This document shows, piece after piece, positions 24,619 to 35,749 of a stretch of 59,236 bases of DNA; the first letter of the stretch is position 1; each line of letters begins with the position of its first letter. Origin of the DNA: Lachnospiraceae bacterium (GTDB lineage: Bacteria > Bacillota > Clostridia > Lachnospirales > Lachnospiraceae); the NCBI GenBank assembly GCA_024690605.1, contig JAILOV010000029.1, positions 1-59,236 on the forward strand, in the 5' to 3' direction. The position numbers and the translations under genes are program-made. Below the pieces are notes generated by a model. That model ran no database searches, was not told the DNA's origin, and saw nothing but the letters and a program-made list of their open reading frames with translations.

Positions 24619-26326
24619 AGTGGTCCTCCGTGTAATAGATGCTGCCGTCCTCCGCGTAGACAATGCGCTTTGCGCCGCGCGAGCCCACACCCAGCGTGTC
24701 GATATCGCATTCATGATAGACCGCGTCCTCCGGCAGATTCCCATCGTAGTTGCCGAACCGGTCGCCGCCGATGCATTTGCCCGGTGCGTAGGGCTCCAGC
24801 CCGCCTCCTTCCCAGCCGAGTGCGCGGGCCTCCTTTTTCGTGATGAAATTCCCCGGCAGATGGCCGTAGAGATGCAGATACAACGCCACATCCGAAGCTT
24901 TTGTGTAGACGCCGTCCTCCTCAACCGCAGGCGATTCCCCGGCGCTCGCGCTCTGTGTTCCCGCGGGTGCCTCGATCTGTCTGCCTTCCTCCGCATCCGT
25001 TCCACCGGGATCCGCATTTTCGGTCTGCAGCCCCTCGTCACCGGCTTCTCTGCCTCCGGAGGCGTCGACGATCACAAAACTGTAGTCCCCGCTGTTCGTG
25101 AGGATCACCACATAATCGACGGGATTCTTCAGCCGCTTATCGATCCCACGCGCGACAGCGCTGTATTTCCGGTAGTTCTCGGTGTCCGCCGGCGCCATCG
25201 CATAGACAAACCGCGCCCCGCGGTCGAGGCTCGCCGCCGCCTCCGAGACCAGCTTGTCCATCGAGGGATACCAGAATCCGAACCATTTGTCCGTTGCTTC
25301 CTTCGTCCGGAAGAAATAGTCCGGCGCGTCCTCCAGCGTCTCCACGACCGGATGCTCGACGGTATACGCCTCACAGCTGTGGGTCGCCCCGAGCACCGAC
25401 TGCGGCGCGTTGAAATAGGTGTAACTCGTGTATTCCGTGCCGTTCCAGATATAGGAGGCGTCATCCCAGGTGCAGTCGAGCGCATACCACTTCCCGTCAA
25501 AACAGACGGTGTTCCACATGTGCTCCTCATCGTTGGCAAAGCCGGACTGCTTTCCGACCGTGAGACCCGCCATCGTGCCCAGCATATAGAACGCATCCGC
25601 ATAGCCCTGGCAGTTCGCCTGTCCGTCGAGCATCGCCCCGACCGCCGTGCAGAAGCGCGGCACGCCGACACGTTCCCTGCGATTGTGATAGGTGGCCACA
25701 CCGATCACCTGATCATGCAGGAACAGTTCTCTGTGCAGATCGGACGGAAGCTTCTCCGCCTCCTTTACCAGGAGGGACGCATATTCATAGAGCGTCAGTT
25801 CCTCGTCGTTGAGCCCCTCCGTGGAACCCCGCCGGTACGCGTCAGCCACCCGCTCTCCGGGATAATAGGTGAGGGTGTAGAGCACGCGGTAGGAATCCTC
25901 CTCCTCGGCGCGGATCTCAAAATCGATATAAGCGAGGTTGACGGCCTTCAGGATCTCCTCATAATCCGCCATATAGCCGCCGGTATAGATGACCGGCGCC
26001 TCCTGCAGGCGGTAGTCGCGCACGGTGCGCATATAGGCCATCAGCGTGTCGCGGTCACCGATGCGGGGCGCGTTTTCCCAGGAGATATGACCCGCCTTGA
26101 TATCGTCCCACAGCCTTTCCTCGGGTGAGCGCTCACTCTCCCCGTCTGCGGACGCTGCTTCCGTGGCGTCCGGCGCCGGTTCCGCGGACAGCTGTGCCGT
26201 GCTCTCGGTGCCCGGTCCGGGCTGCGGCTGTGCGGGCGCACGGCCGCAGCCCGCGAGCGCCTGACATAAAAATACGCACAAGAAAAGGAACGCAAGGCTT
26301 TGACACCCCGCGTTCCTGAATTTCAT
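24593..26326 (-). CDS. Surface lipoprotein: transglutaminase-like domain fused to barnase ribonuclease
   Basis: 577 residues. A lipoprotein signal with lipobox ALAGC (Cys27) precedes a Pro/Glu/Ala-rich stretch. A transglutaminase-like domain (about 100-340) carries Cys239 (GQANCQGYADAFY), His269 (EEHMWNTV) and Asp284 (ALDCTW), a complete Cys-His-Asp triad. After a low-complexity acidic linker (420-472) comes a full barnase domain (475-577): LPGNFITKKEARALGW, PGKCIGGDRFGN, Glu539, Arg550, Arg554 and His569, corresponding to barnase Lys27 region, Glu73, Arg83, Arg87 and His102, with conserved spacing. Expected: an outer-surface RNase. The ATG at 26326 is preferred to an upstream TTG since it gives a normal signal peptide. 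It follows a purine permease by 40 bases. Confidence 0.92.
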   Translation of the reverse strand: MKFRNAGCQSLAFLFLCVFLCQALAGCGRAPAQPQPGPGTESTAQLSAEPAPDATEAASADGESERSPEERLWDDIKAGHISWENAPRIGDRDTLMAYMRTVRDYRLQEAPVIYTGGYMADYEEILKAVNLAYIDFEIRAEEEDSYRVLYTLTYYPGERVADAYRRGSTEGLNDEELTLYEYASLLVKEAEKLPSDLHRELFLHDQVIGVATYHNRRERVGVPRFCTAVGAMLDGQANCQGYADAFYMLGTMAGLTVGKQSGFANDEEHMWNTVCFDGKWYALDCTWDDASYIWNGTEYTSYTYFNAPQSVLGATHSCEAYTVEHPVVETLEDAPDYFFRTKEATDKWFGFWYPSMDKLVSEAAASLDRGARFVYAMAPADTENYRKYSAVARGIDKRLKNPVDYVVILTNSGDYSFVIVDASGGREAGDEGLQTENADPGGTDAEEGRQIEAPAGTQSASAGESPAVEEDGVYTKASDVALYLHLYGHLPGNFITKKEARALGWEGGGLEPYAPGKCIGGDRFGNYDGNLPEDAVYHECDIDTLGVGSRGAKRIVYAEDGSIYYTEDHYETFTRLY

Positions 26327-26366
26327 GATCCCGTTTTTGAATCTTTGTCCGCTCACCAATCCTGTC

Positions 26367-27737
26367 TTACTGGAAATTGGTGACCAGTGTGATGATCCTT
26401 AACAGGAACAGGAGAAAGACCACCCACATGACGGGGCTGATATCCTTCGCCTTCTTTTCGCAGACCTTGACGATGACCCAGGTCACCACCGCGAACATGA
26501 TACCGGTAGCGATGGAATAGGACAGCGGCATCATGATGATCGCCATATAGGCGCCCGCGACATCCGCGACCTCTCCGTCAAACTTGATGTTCTTCGCGGA
26601 GCTGATCATCAGCATGCCCACATAGATGAGCGCCGGTGCCGTCGCAAAGCCGGGGATCGCCAGGAAGATCGGGGACAGGACCAGAGCGACCAGGAACATC
26701 AGGCCCGTGGTGAACGCCGTGAGGCCGGTCTTGCCGCCCTCGGCGACGCCCGCGCTGGACTCAACGAACGAGGTGACGGTCGACGTGCCGAGCAGTGCGC
26801 CCGCGGTCGTGCCGATCGCGTCCGCCATCAGCACCTTGCCCGCGCGGGGAAGCTTCCCGTCCTTGTCAAGGAGGCCGGCCTTGTCGGCAACACCGACGAC
26901 CGTGCCGATCGTGTCAAACAGATCCACATAGAGGAAAGCAAAAACGATCGCGATGAACTGGATGATGTGGCTGCCCACCCAGGCAAAATCAAGTTTGAAC
27001 GCCGTCTCGGAGATGCCGCCGAGATTGAGACCCTGCGAGAAATCCGGGAACACGCTGTAGACTCCCGCCTCGATATCCACGACATACCAGCCGGTCGCCT
27101 GCGCGATCATGCCGAGGATCCACGTCGCGATGATGCCGATCAGGACCGATCCTTTGACCTTGTAGTAGCTGAGGACCAGAATGATGATGAAGCCGATCAG
27201 AGCAAGCGTCATGCCGGGATCGCGGAAACTGCCGAGCGCGACCGTCGTTGAGCCGTCGGGGATGACGATATTCGCGCCGCGCAGGCCGATGAAGCCGATG
27301 AACAGGCCGATACCGACCGTGATGCCGTTCTTCAGATTCGCAGGGATGCCGTTGATGATCTCCTCACGGACCTTGAACAGCGACAGCAGGATAAAGATGA
27401 TACCCTCGACAAAAACAGCCGTCAGAGCAACCTTGAAAGCGTTCGGCTCGCCGCCGAGCTCGCCAAGGCAGACCGTGTAGGCGAAATAGGCATTGAGGCC
27501 CAGACCCGCGGACAGCGCGATCGGGTAGTTTGCCAGGAACGCCATCACAAAGGTGGCGATCGCCGAAGCGATGGCGGTTGCCACAAACACACCGCTGCGG
27601 TTCATGCCGCCGGCACTTAAGATGTTCGGGTTGACAGCCAGGATATAGGCCATCGACAGGAACGTGGTGAGTCCGGCCACGATCTCCGTGCGTGCGTCGG
27701 TTCCGTGCTCTTTGAGCTTAAACCATTTTTCCAACAT
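26367..27737 (-). CDS. NCS2-family nucleobase permease (AzgA/PbuG type)
   Basis: 456 residues with about 12-14 membrane segments. It imports purine bases (guanine/hypoxanthine or adenine) by proton symport in characterised relatives. Family features: start WFKLKEHGTDARTEIVAGLTTFLSMAYI, NPNILSAGGM, SAGLGLNAYFAYTV, and DALFDTIGT-like LFDTIGTVVGVADKAG in the second half, with TSTVTSFVESSAG, the AzgA substrate motif region. GGAGGGG lies before the ATG. Own promoter at 27788-27815. The ribonuclease lipoprotein and barstar follow, which links base uptake and RNA breakdown. Confidence 0.95.
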   Translation of the reverse strand: MLEKWFKLKEHGTDARTEIVAGLTTFLSMAYILAVNPNILSAGGMNRSGVFVATAIASAIATFVMAFLANYPIALSAGLGLNAYFAYTVCLGELGGEPNAFKVALTAVFVEGIIFILLSLFKVREEIINGIPANLKNGITVGIGLFIGFIGLRGANIVIPDGSTTVALGSFRDPGMTLALIGFIIILVLSYYKVKGSVLIGIIATWILGMIAQATGWYVVDIEAGVYSVFPDFSQGLNLGGISETAFKLDFAWVGSHIIQFIAIVFAFLYVDLFDTIGTVVGVADKAGLLDKDGKLPRAGKVLMADAIGTTAGALLGTSTVTSFVESSAGVAEGGKTGLTAFTTGLMFLVALVLSPIFLAIPGFATAPALIYVGMLMISSAKNIKFDGEVADVAGAYMAIIMMPLSYSIATGIMFAVVTWVIVKVCEKKAKDISPVMWVVFLLFLLRIITLVTNFQ

Positions 27738-27787
27738 TTCTTTTCTCCCCTCCTTTTCGTTGCACTGTGGTGCTTGTAACCATGTGT

Positions 27788-27811
27788 ATCATACCCCATT
27801 TCGGGGATTTG

Positions 27812-27815
<4 letters not shown>
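27788..27815 (-). promoter_or_regulatory. Promoter of the purine permease unit with palindromic spacer
   Basis: On the minus strand TTGACA (27810-27815), 16-base spacer, TATGAT (27788-27793). The -35 hexamer overlaps the carB stop codon. The spacer contains CCCC-GAAAT-GGGG, an inverted repeat a repressor could use. The leader of about 45 bases is too short for a purine riboswitch. Confidence 0.75.
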
Positions 27816-31045
<3,230 letters not shown>

Positions 31046-31068
31046 ATCTTTTCCCTCTCCCCCGTTGT

Positions 31069-32466
31069 TTATTCCGCGCGCGCAGCTCTGACCTGCTCCG
31101 CGATCTCCGCCACCTTTTCCTCCGTCAGGATGAACTTTTTCTTAAACCAAAGAAGTGCGACAAAAAGCCCCAAGATCGGCAGGATCGTCATCGTCATGCG
31201 CAGACCCACCCGGGAGCTCTCCGCGACCGATGCCGAAAAATCGACCAGTTTGTCCGCTTCCGTCGTCTCGGCGGAGCTGAGACTGAAGATCTGGAGCACG
31301 AGCGATGCGATAAACACCGCCACACCGCTGGCGAGCTTGACGACAAAAGTCTGCATCGAAAAGATCACCGACTCGTCACGGCGCCTGTTCTTCAGCTCCC
31401 CATAGTCCACCGTGTTCGCCAGAAAGACGGTCGTCAGGACGCTCAGGATCCCGTTGGCCGAGAAGATGAAGAATGCGGGGACGAACAGAACGAACACATT
31501 GTTCATCGCGGTGAACGCGATGAGCAGAAGCACGGCGTAGCCCGCGATCGCCATACCGAGACTGATGTTGAAGATGCGGACATTGCCGAAAAACTTCCTG
31601 AGGACCGGGTAGAACAGCATCATGGCCAGGATCTGCATCGCGCCGCCGAAGGTGTTGAACAGCGTGTAGCTGTTGAACCACCCCGTGCCGCCGAAATCAT
31701 ACTTAAAGAAATAGATGACCAGATTGGAGGTCGTGTAGATCGAACAGTTGATCAGCACGATGGAGACCACCACCGTCATTGCCTGATCATTCTGGACCAA
31801 TGCCTTGAACATCTGTCCCACGGAGGGCGACTCCATATTGACGTTTGCCTTTTCCTTGACATTGACGCAGGTGATCGTGATCAGCACGATGAACAGAACG
31901 GCCACGATCAGTGTGAACCATTTGAAACCGGCAATCTCGTCCGCGCCGCCGATCGCATGCACGGCCATCATGGTGACGACCATGATGATGGCGCTGCCTG
32001 CGCCCGCGCAGCTTCTGGCCAGAGCGGTAAGTCCCTCCCGTTCCCTGCCGCTTTCCGTGAACGCGGGGATCATTGACCAGTACGGGATGTCCATCATCGT
32101 GTAGGTCACGCCCCAGAGGATATAGGTGACCGCCGCGTAGATAGTGATGCCTGCCATGTCAAATGCCGGCGGAGCGGCAAACATGAGATAGAGGATCACG
32201 GCATTCGTGATCGTGCCGATGAAAAGCCAGGGCCGGAATCTCCCCCAGCGGGTTCTGGTCTTTGCGACCAGCACGCCCATGATCGGGTCGTTGAACGCGT
32301 CAAAAACCCGTGCCACCAGAAGGATCGCTCCCATCACCGTCGCCGGCACCCCCAGAAGATCCTGATAATAATAGAGGATGTAGCTCGCGGAGAGCATATA
32401 GACCATATCCTTGCCGACCGCGCCCAAGCCATAGGAGATTTTCTCCTTCAGACTTAAAGATTTCAT
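31069..32466 (-). CDS. Glycoside-pentoside-hexuronide (GPH) family sugar:cation symporter
   Basis: 465 residues with 12 membrane segments, MelB-like member of the major facilitator superfamily. Family signs are LKEKISYGLGAVGKDMVYML at the N-terminus, DAFNDPIMGVLVAKTRTRWGRFRPWL (the conserved loop with acidic cation-site residues) and DYGELKNRRRDESVIFSMQTF in the second half. The ATG at 32466 has GGAGG 7 bases upstream and is preferred over an upstream in-frame start. A promoter at 32505-32533 sits inside the terminator of the preceding gene. Together with the ABC genes upstream it suggests glycoside use; the substrate cannot be read from sequence. Confidence 0.92.
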   Translation of the reverse strand: MKSLSLKEKISYGLGAVGKDMVYMLSASYILYYYQDLLGVPATVMGAILLVARVFDAFNDPIMGVLVAKTRTRWGRFRPWLFIGTITNAVILYLMFAAPPAFDMAGITIYAAVTYILWGVTYTMMDIPYWSMIPAFTESGREREGLTALARSCAGAGSAIIMVVTMMAVHAIGGADEIAGFKWFTLIVAVLFIVLITITCVNVKEKANVNMESPSVGQMFKALVQNDQAMTVVVSIVLINCSIYTTSNLVIYFFKYDFGGTGWFNSYTLFNTFGGAMQILAMMLFYPVLRKFFGNVRIFNISLGMAIAGYAVLLLIAFTAMNNVFVLFVPAFFIFSANGILSVLTTVFLANTVDYGELKNRRRDESVIFSMQTFVVKLASGVAVFIASLVLQIFSLSSAETTEADKLVDFSASVAESSRVGLRMTMTILPILGLFVALLWFKKKFILTEEKVAEIAEQVRAARAE

Positions 32467-32504
32467 CGCGCACCTCCGTTTTCCGTCGCTGAACACCGAT
32501 CAGT

Positions 32505-32533
32505 ATTTTAACAAAAAAGCGGTGTCTCCGCAA
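32505..32533 (-). promoter_or_regulatory. Promoter of the GPH carrier-carB unit, embedded in a terminator
   Basis: On the minus strand TTGCGG (32528-32533), 17-base spacer, TAAAAT (32505-32510). The -35 hexamer lies in the loop of the terminator hairpin and the spacer contains one stem arm and the T-run. Confidence 0.6.
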
Positions 32534-32545
32534 GAAAAACACCGC
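32513..32545 (-). terminator. Rho-independent terminator of the esterase/diguanylate cyclase unit
   Basis: On the minus strand GCGGTGT pairs with ACACCGC around a 13-base loop, followed by TTTTTTG; 17 bases past the cyclase stop. Confidence 0.85.
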
Positions 32546-32561
32546 CCGTTCCCTTCTTCTC

Positions 32562-34520
32562 TCACGCCGTCTGCGAGGCCATCCGTTCCTTGATGATCCG
32601 CTTCTGTTCATACATCCGCTCATCCGAAAGACGCACATAATCATCGAGCGAGCGGCCGCTGTCCGCCTCCGTGAGGATATAGCCGATACTGAGCGTCGGC
32701 GGATACGGCAGCTGCCGGGCAGCCTCGGTCCGGGGCACCTCGTCCCTGATGTTCCCGATCAGCTCCTCCACGCGGCGTCTGTCCGTCTCCTCGACGATGA
32801 TCAGGAATTCGTCGCCGCCCATGCGTGCCATGATCGCTTCCTGCGGACACACCCGCCGGATCGCCTGCGTGATCGACAGGATCGCCTGATCCCCGCATTC
32901 ATGCCCGTAACGGTCATTGATCAGTTTCATGCCGTTCATGTCCGCAAAAAGAACGGCCAGACCATTCCCCTCCTGCTGATGCTTCTGGAAGAACGGGATC
33001 GCGACCTCCTGATAGCCCATCCGGTTGTAGAAGCCGGTCATCGCGTCGGTGATCGACGCGCGGGAGAGCAGATTGTTGGCGCTCTTCAGGCGGCTGCGGA
33101 TATAGAGATTCTCGATCGCGGACAGCAGCATCTGGATCGCACGGGTGAGGTAACTGTTTCTGATCATGTGCTCCGCGTGACCGATCACGATATAGCCCGC
33201 CGAGCGGTCGCCGAAATGCACCGGCAGGAACATGCAGTCCTTGGGCGCCGGTCTGTCGATATACTCCGAATACATGCGTTCCACCGGTTCATCCTTCGTG
33301 ATGAGCTTCCCGTTCTCAAAGATGAAGCCGATCTGCATCTCCGGCGGATAACCTTCACGCATGAACAGGTTCTCTTCGGTCTCCGCACCGTTGATACTGT
33401 CCTTGAGGAGTCTGGCCTGCTCGCGCTCGGAGGAGAACCGTCTGTCCAGCACCAGATACAGCGAATCACAGTGCAGATAAGGCAGGATCTGTGCAAATAT
33501 CTCACCGATCTCACGCACGGACGCGCACAGCATCAGGTCGTTTTCCAGACGGATCAGCCTGCGGTTGAAGCTCTCCAGTTCCATGTTCCTGTGAATGAAC
33601 GCGTTGATGAGCGACGGGGTGTCCTCGGAAAGGTGTTCCCCGCAACCGCAGCTTGTTCTGTGGATCATCTGTGTGCAGACCACGGTGGAACGCGGGAATT
33701 CCTCGCCCGCCCAGTATGCCGTGAAATATTCGATGCAGACGCGGCCCAGTGCTGACCAGTTCTGATCGATCGTCGTCAGCGACGGCGTGTGAAAGGACGC
33801 CATGTCGATATTGTCAAATCCGGTGATCAGGAAATCCCGCGGGCACTGAAATCCGCGCTTCTCCGCTTCCGTGCAGGCGCCGATCGCGATGTGGTCATTG
33901 GCGCACACGATCGCGTCCGGCAGCGTCCCGTAGCGCTCGTAAAAGGTGCGGAAGCCGTTCTCCCCGCAGGAAGGATTGAAACTGTCATAGTAGAAAAACT
34001 CGCTGTAATCCCTGTCATCCCAGCCGGCGAGATAATCCCGGATCGCCTGCACACGCATGCTGTTCTCCCGATGGCCCTCCGGCCCCATGAAGAACCAGAA
34101 GCTGCGCGCGCGGTGCACCTCCGCCAGATGCCGCATCATCACGGTCATCGACGCGATGTTGTCGATGCCGACATGATGAAAGCCCTCGATCTCGGCACCG
34201 ATGGAGATCGCCGGCTTGCCGGTCGCACGGATCCTGCGGATCGTCTCCCAGCAGGCCTTCCAGCCGATAAAATCCCTGCGGTCGTCGGACAGATCGTTGA
34301 AGATCACGACAAAGCCGTCAAACATGGAAAGATCCGGCAGACGGAAGATATTGTATTCGCCGTAATTATACTCCTCGTCGAATTTCCATGCGCCGCGGCT
34401 GCGGAACAGATAGAGCGCCATATCCAGATTCTCCTCGTAGACCGTCTGAAACAGTCCGGAGATCCGGGCATAGATGGCATGATTGGAAGCGTTGTCAAGA
34501 AAGATCGCGATCTTTTTCAT
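32562..34520 (-). CDS. Diguanylate cyclase with LacI/periplasmic-binding-like sensory domain
   Basis: 652 residues, soluble. Residues 1-290 resemble the sugar-binding domain of LacI-type regulators (KKIAIFLDNASNHAIYARI start; DAIVCANDHIAIGACTEAEKRG; ITGFDNIDMASFHTPSLTTIDQNW), without an N-terminal helix-turn-helix. A linker with SCGCG, a GAF-like region (about 330-470) and a GGDEF domain (485-650) follow. The active site MGGDEF is intact (GGDEF 568-572), with DMNGMKLINDRYGHECGD, so it should make c-di-GMP. Start ATG 34520 lies 5 bases past the esterase stop (TGACCCCTATG), pointing to coupled translation. Likely role: intracellular sugar sensor that converts sugar level into c-di-GMP. Confidence 0.9.
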   Translation of the reverse strand: MKKIAIFLDNASNHAIYARISGLFQTVYEENLDMALYLFRSRGAWKFDEEYNYGEYNIFRLPDLSMFDGFVVIFNDLSDDRRDFIGWKACWETIRRIRATGKPAISIGAEIEGFHHVGIDNIASMTVMMRHLAEVHRARSFWFFMGPEGHRENSMRVQAIRDYLAGWDDRDYSEFFYYDSFNPSCGENGFRTFYERYGTLPDAIVCANDHIAIGACTEAEKRGFQCPRDFLITGFDNIDMASFHTPSLTTIDQNWSALGRVCIEYFTAYWAGEEFPRSTVVCTQMIHRTSCGCGEHLSEDTPSLINAFIHRNMELESFNRRLIRLENDLMLCASVREIGEIFAQILPYLHCDSLYLVLDRRFSSEREQARLLKDSINGAETEENLFMREGYPPEMQIGFIFENGKLITKDEPVERMYSEYIDRPAPKDCMFLPVHFGDRSAGYIVIGHAEHMIRNSYLTRAIQMLLSAIENLYIRSRLKSANNLLSRASITDAMTGFYNRMGYQEVAIPFFQKHQQEGNGLAVLFADMNGMKLINDRYGHECGDQAILSITQAIRRVCPQEAIMARMGGDEFLIIVEETDRRRVEELIGNIRDEVPRTEAARQLPYPPTLSIGYILTEADSGRSLDDYVRLSDERMYEQKRIIKERMASQTA

Positions 34521-34525
34521 AGGGG

Positions 34526-35641
34526 TCACAAAAGTGCATCCAGGATCTCGGGATGGAAACAATGACCGCCCTCGCGGATGTCGTGTGTGAGCCTGTCCTC
34601 TGCGTCAAAGAGCCGGTAGGCGGCGCGCACGATATCCAGCTGCTCCCGGACATTGTCCAGTCCGCGCGGCCCGTTCAGATGATCATCCCGGCAGGACTGC
34701 ACGAAGAGGCGTCTCGGTGCGATCAGCGAAGCCACATCGCCCATGTCAAAGTGTTCCCAGAGGCGGGGGATATAGTTGCAGCTGCAGTTGCTGTTGAGCA
34801 CGAGAAGGGAATCGCGGTATCCGTAGAGATAACCGCTGATAACGGCAATCGTCACGCGGTCATCCATCGCCGCTGTCCAAAGCGTCTGCATGCCGCCGCC
34901 GGAAAAGCCGACACAGCCGAACGCATCCGTCTGCCACCCTTCTTCCCGGCCACGCTCCGCCAGATAGTCCATGAGGCGCATGGCATCCCAGGTGCACATG
35001 CCGCAGACGGTCTCGCCGAGACCCTCCGCCATATGGGAGAGCTGGAAGCAGGTGCTGTTCAGGAAATCCTCCTCGCTGTCGCTCCTGCGGTCTTCATCAC
35101 GACGCTCACCAAAACCGCGGCAGTCCGGACAGGCCACGATATACCCCATCCGTGCGAGCCGCAGACCGTAATCATAGTTGAACTGCCGGATCGAATCCGC
35201 GACTGCGGGGATCTCCGCCCGTCCGGCGATGCTTTCCTTGCCGGCGCCCATGTGTCCGGGAAGTGCGAGATAGACCTGCGGCGCGTTAACGGAACCGCTC
35301 TTTACGACGGATCGTTCCGGGATCAGCAGATAGAGCGTCATGTAAATGCCCGGCTCCACCTGGATCACCACATGCTCCCGCACGATCTCCGGAGCGCCAT
35401 CCGAAGCGGGGATCGTGACACGCCCGTCGATCCGGGCGTCCGTCGGGGCTTTTTCCATGCGGTCGAGCCCCAAAAGCTCCGTCAGGGTCCTCCGGCTCTC
35501 ACGACGCCAGGCGGTAAAATCCTCGTCCGTCGTGCCGGCAAAGGCATCCCTGCGGGCGCGTTTGTCAAACCGTGCGCGCATCGCGGGCAGACTCCCGTAA
35601 AACTCGTCATAGTGCAGGGTTCTGTTTCCGTCCTCGCTCAT
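34526..35641 (-). CDS. Alpha/beta hydrolase, acetylxylan-esterase/dienelactone-hydrolase-like
   Basis: 371 residues, cytoplasmic (no signal peptide). The nucleophile elbow is GFSGGGMQ (Ser in GxSxG), the acid is in QSCRDDHLNGP and the His in EGGHCFHPE, so the triad is complete. CPDCRGFGERRDED is typical of this sugar-ester hydrolase group. The ATG at 35641 has GGAGG 8 bases upstream and is preferred to one at 35662. Likely it removes acyl groups from imported oligosaccharides, judged from neighbours: the LplB/LplC/binding-protein genes upstream and the sugar-sensing cyclase directly downstream. Confidence 0.85.
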   Translation of the reverse strand: MSEDGNRTLHYDEFYGSLPAMRARFDKRARRDAFAGTTDEDFTAWRRESRRTLTELLGLDRMEKAPTDARIDGRVTIPASDGAPEIVREHVVIQVEPGIYMTLYLLIPERSVVKSGSVNAPQVYLALPGHMGAGKESIAGRAEIPAVADSIRQFNYDYGLRLARMGYIVACPDCRGFGERRDEDRRSDSEEDFLNSTCFQLSHMAEGLGETVCGMCTWDAMRLMDYLAERGREEGWQTDAFGCVGFSGGGMQTLWTAAMDDRVTIAVISGYLYGYRDSLLVLNSNCSCNYIPRLWEHFDMGDVASLIAPRRLFVQSCRDDHLNGPRGLDNVREQLDIVRAAYRLFDAEDRLTHDIREGGHCFHPEILDALL

Positions 35642-35668
35642 GTCCGCGACCTCCGTGCGCATACAGTA

Positions 35669-35696
35669 AAGGGGAACCGCAGGAGCGGTTCCCCTT
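35669..35696 (-). terminator. Perfect 12-bp hairpin between binding-protein and esterase genes
   Basis: AAGGGGAACCGC pairs with GCGGTTCCCCTT around a 4-base loop (TCCT on the minus strand), then TTTACTG-like sequence. It can end or attenuate transcription from the ABC genes. It abuts the promoter at 35698-35726, so it may partly form the 5' end of the next mRNA. Confidence 0.7.
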
Positions 35697-35697
35697 C

Positions 35698-35726
35698 AGT
35701 ATACCATAGATCTTCCGCCCGTCCAA
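35698..35726 (-). promoter_or_regulatory. Promoter of the esterase/diguanylate cyclase pair
   Basis: On the minus strand TTGGAC (35721-35726), 17-base spacer ending TGG, TATACT (35698-35703): an extended -10 with five of six consensus bases. The start would fall near 35691, inside the hairpin above. Confidence 0.55.
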
Positions 35727-35749
35727 TACCGGGCGTCAGTTCCCGTTCA

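Noticed and set aside
24619..25041. Upstream extension of the barstar frame
   Set aside because: That frame is Arg-rich and antisense-like in composition inside the barnase gene; barstar homology starts at the ATG with GGAGG at 24618.
27738..27811. Possible purine riboswitch before the NCS2 permease
   Set aside because: Only 74 bases separate it from carB, and the promoter takes up half of them; no room for an aptamer plus expression platform.
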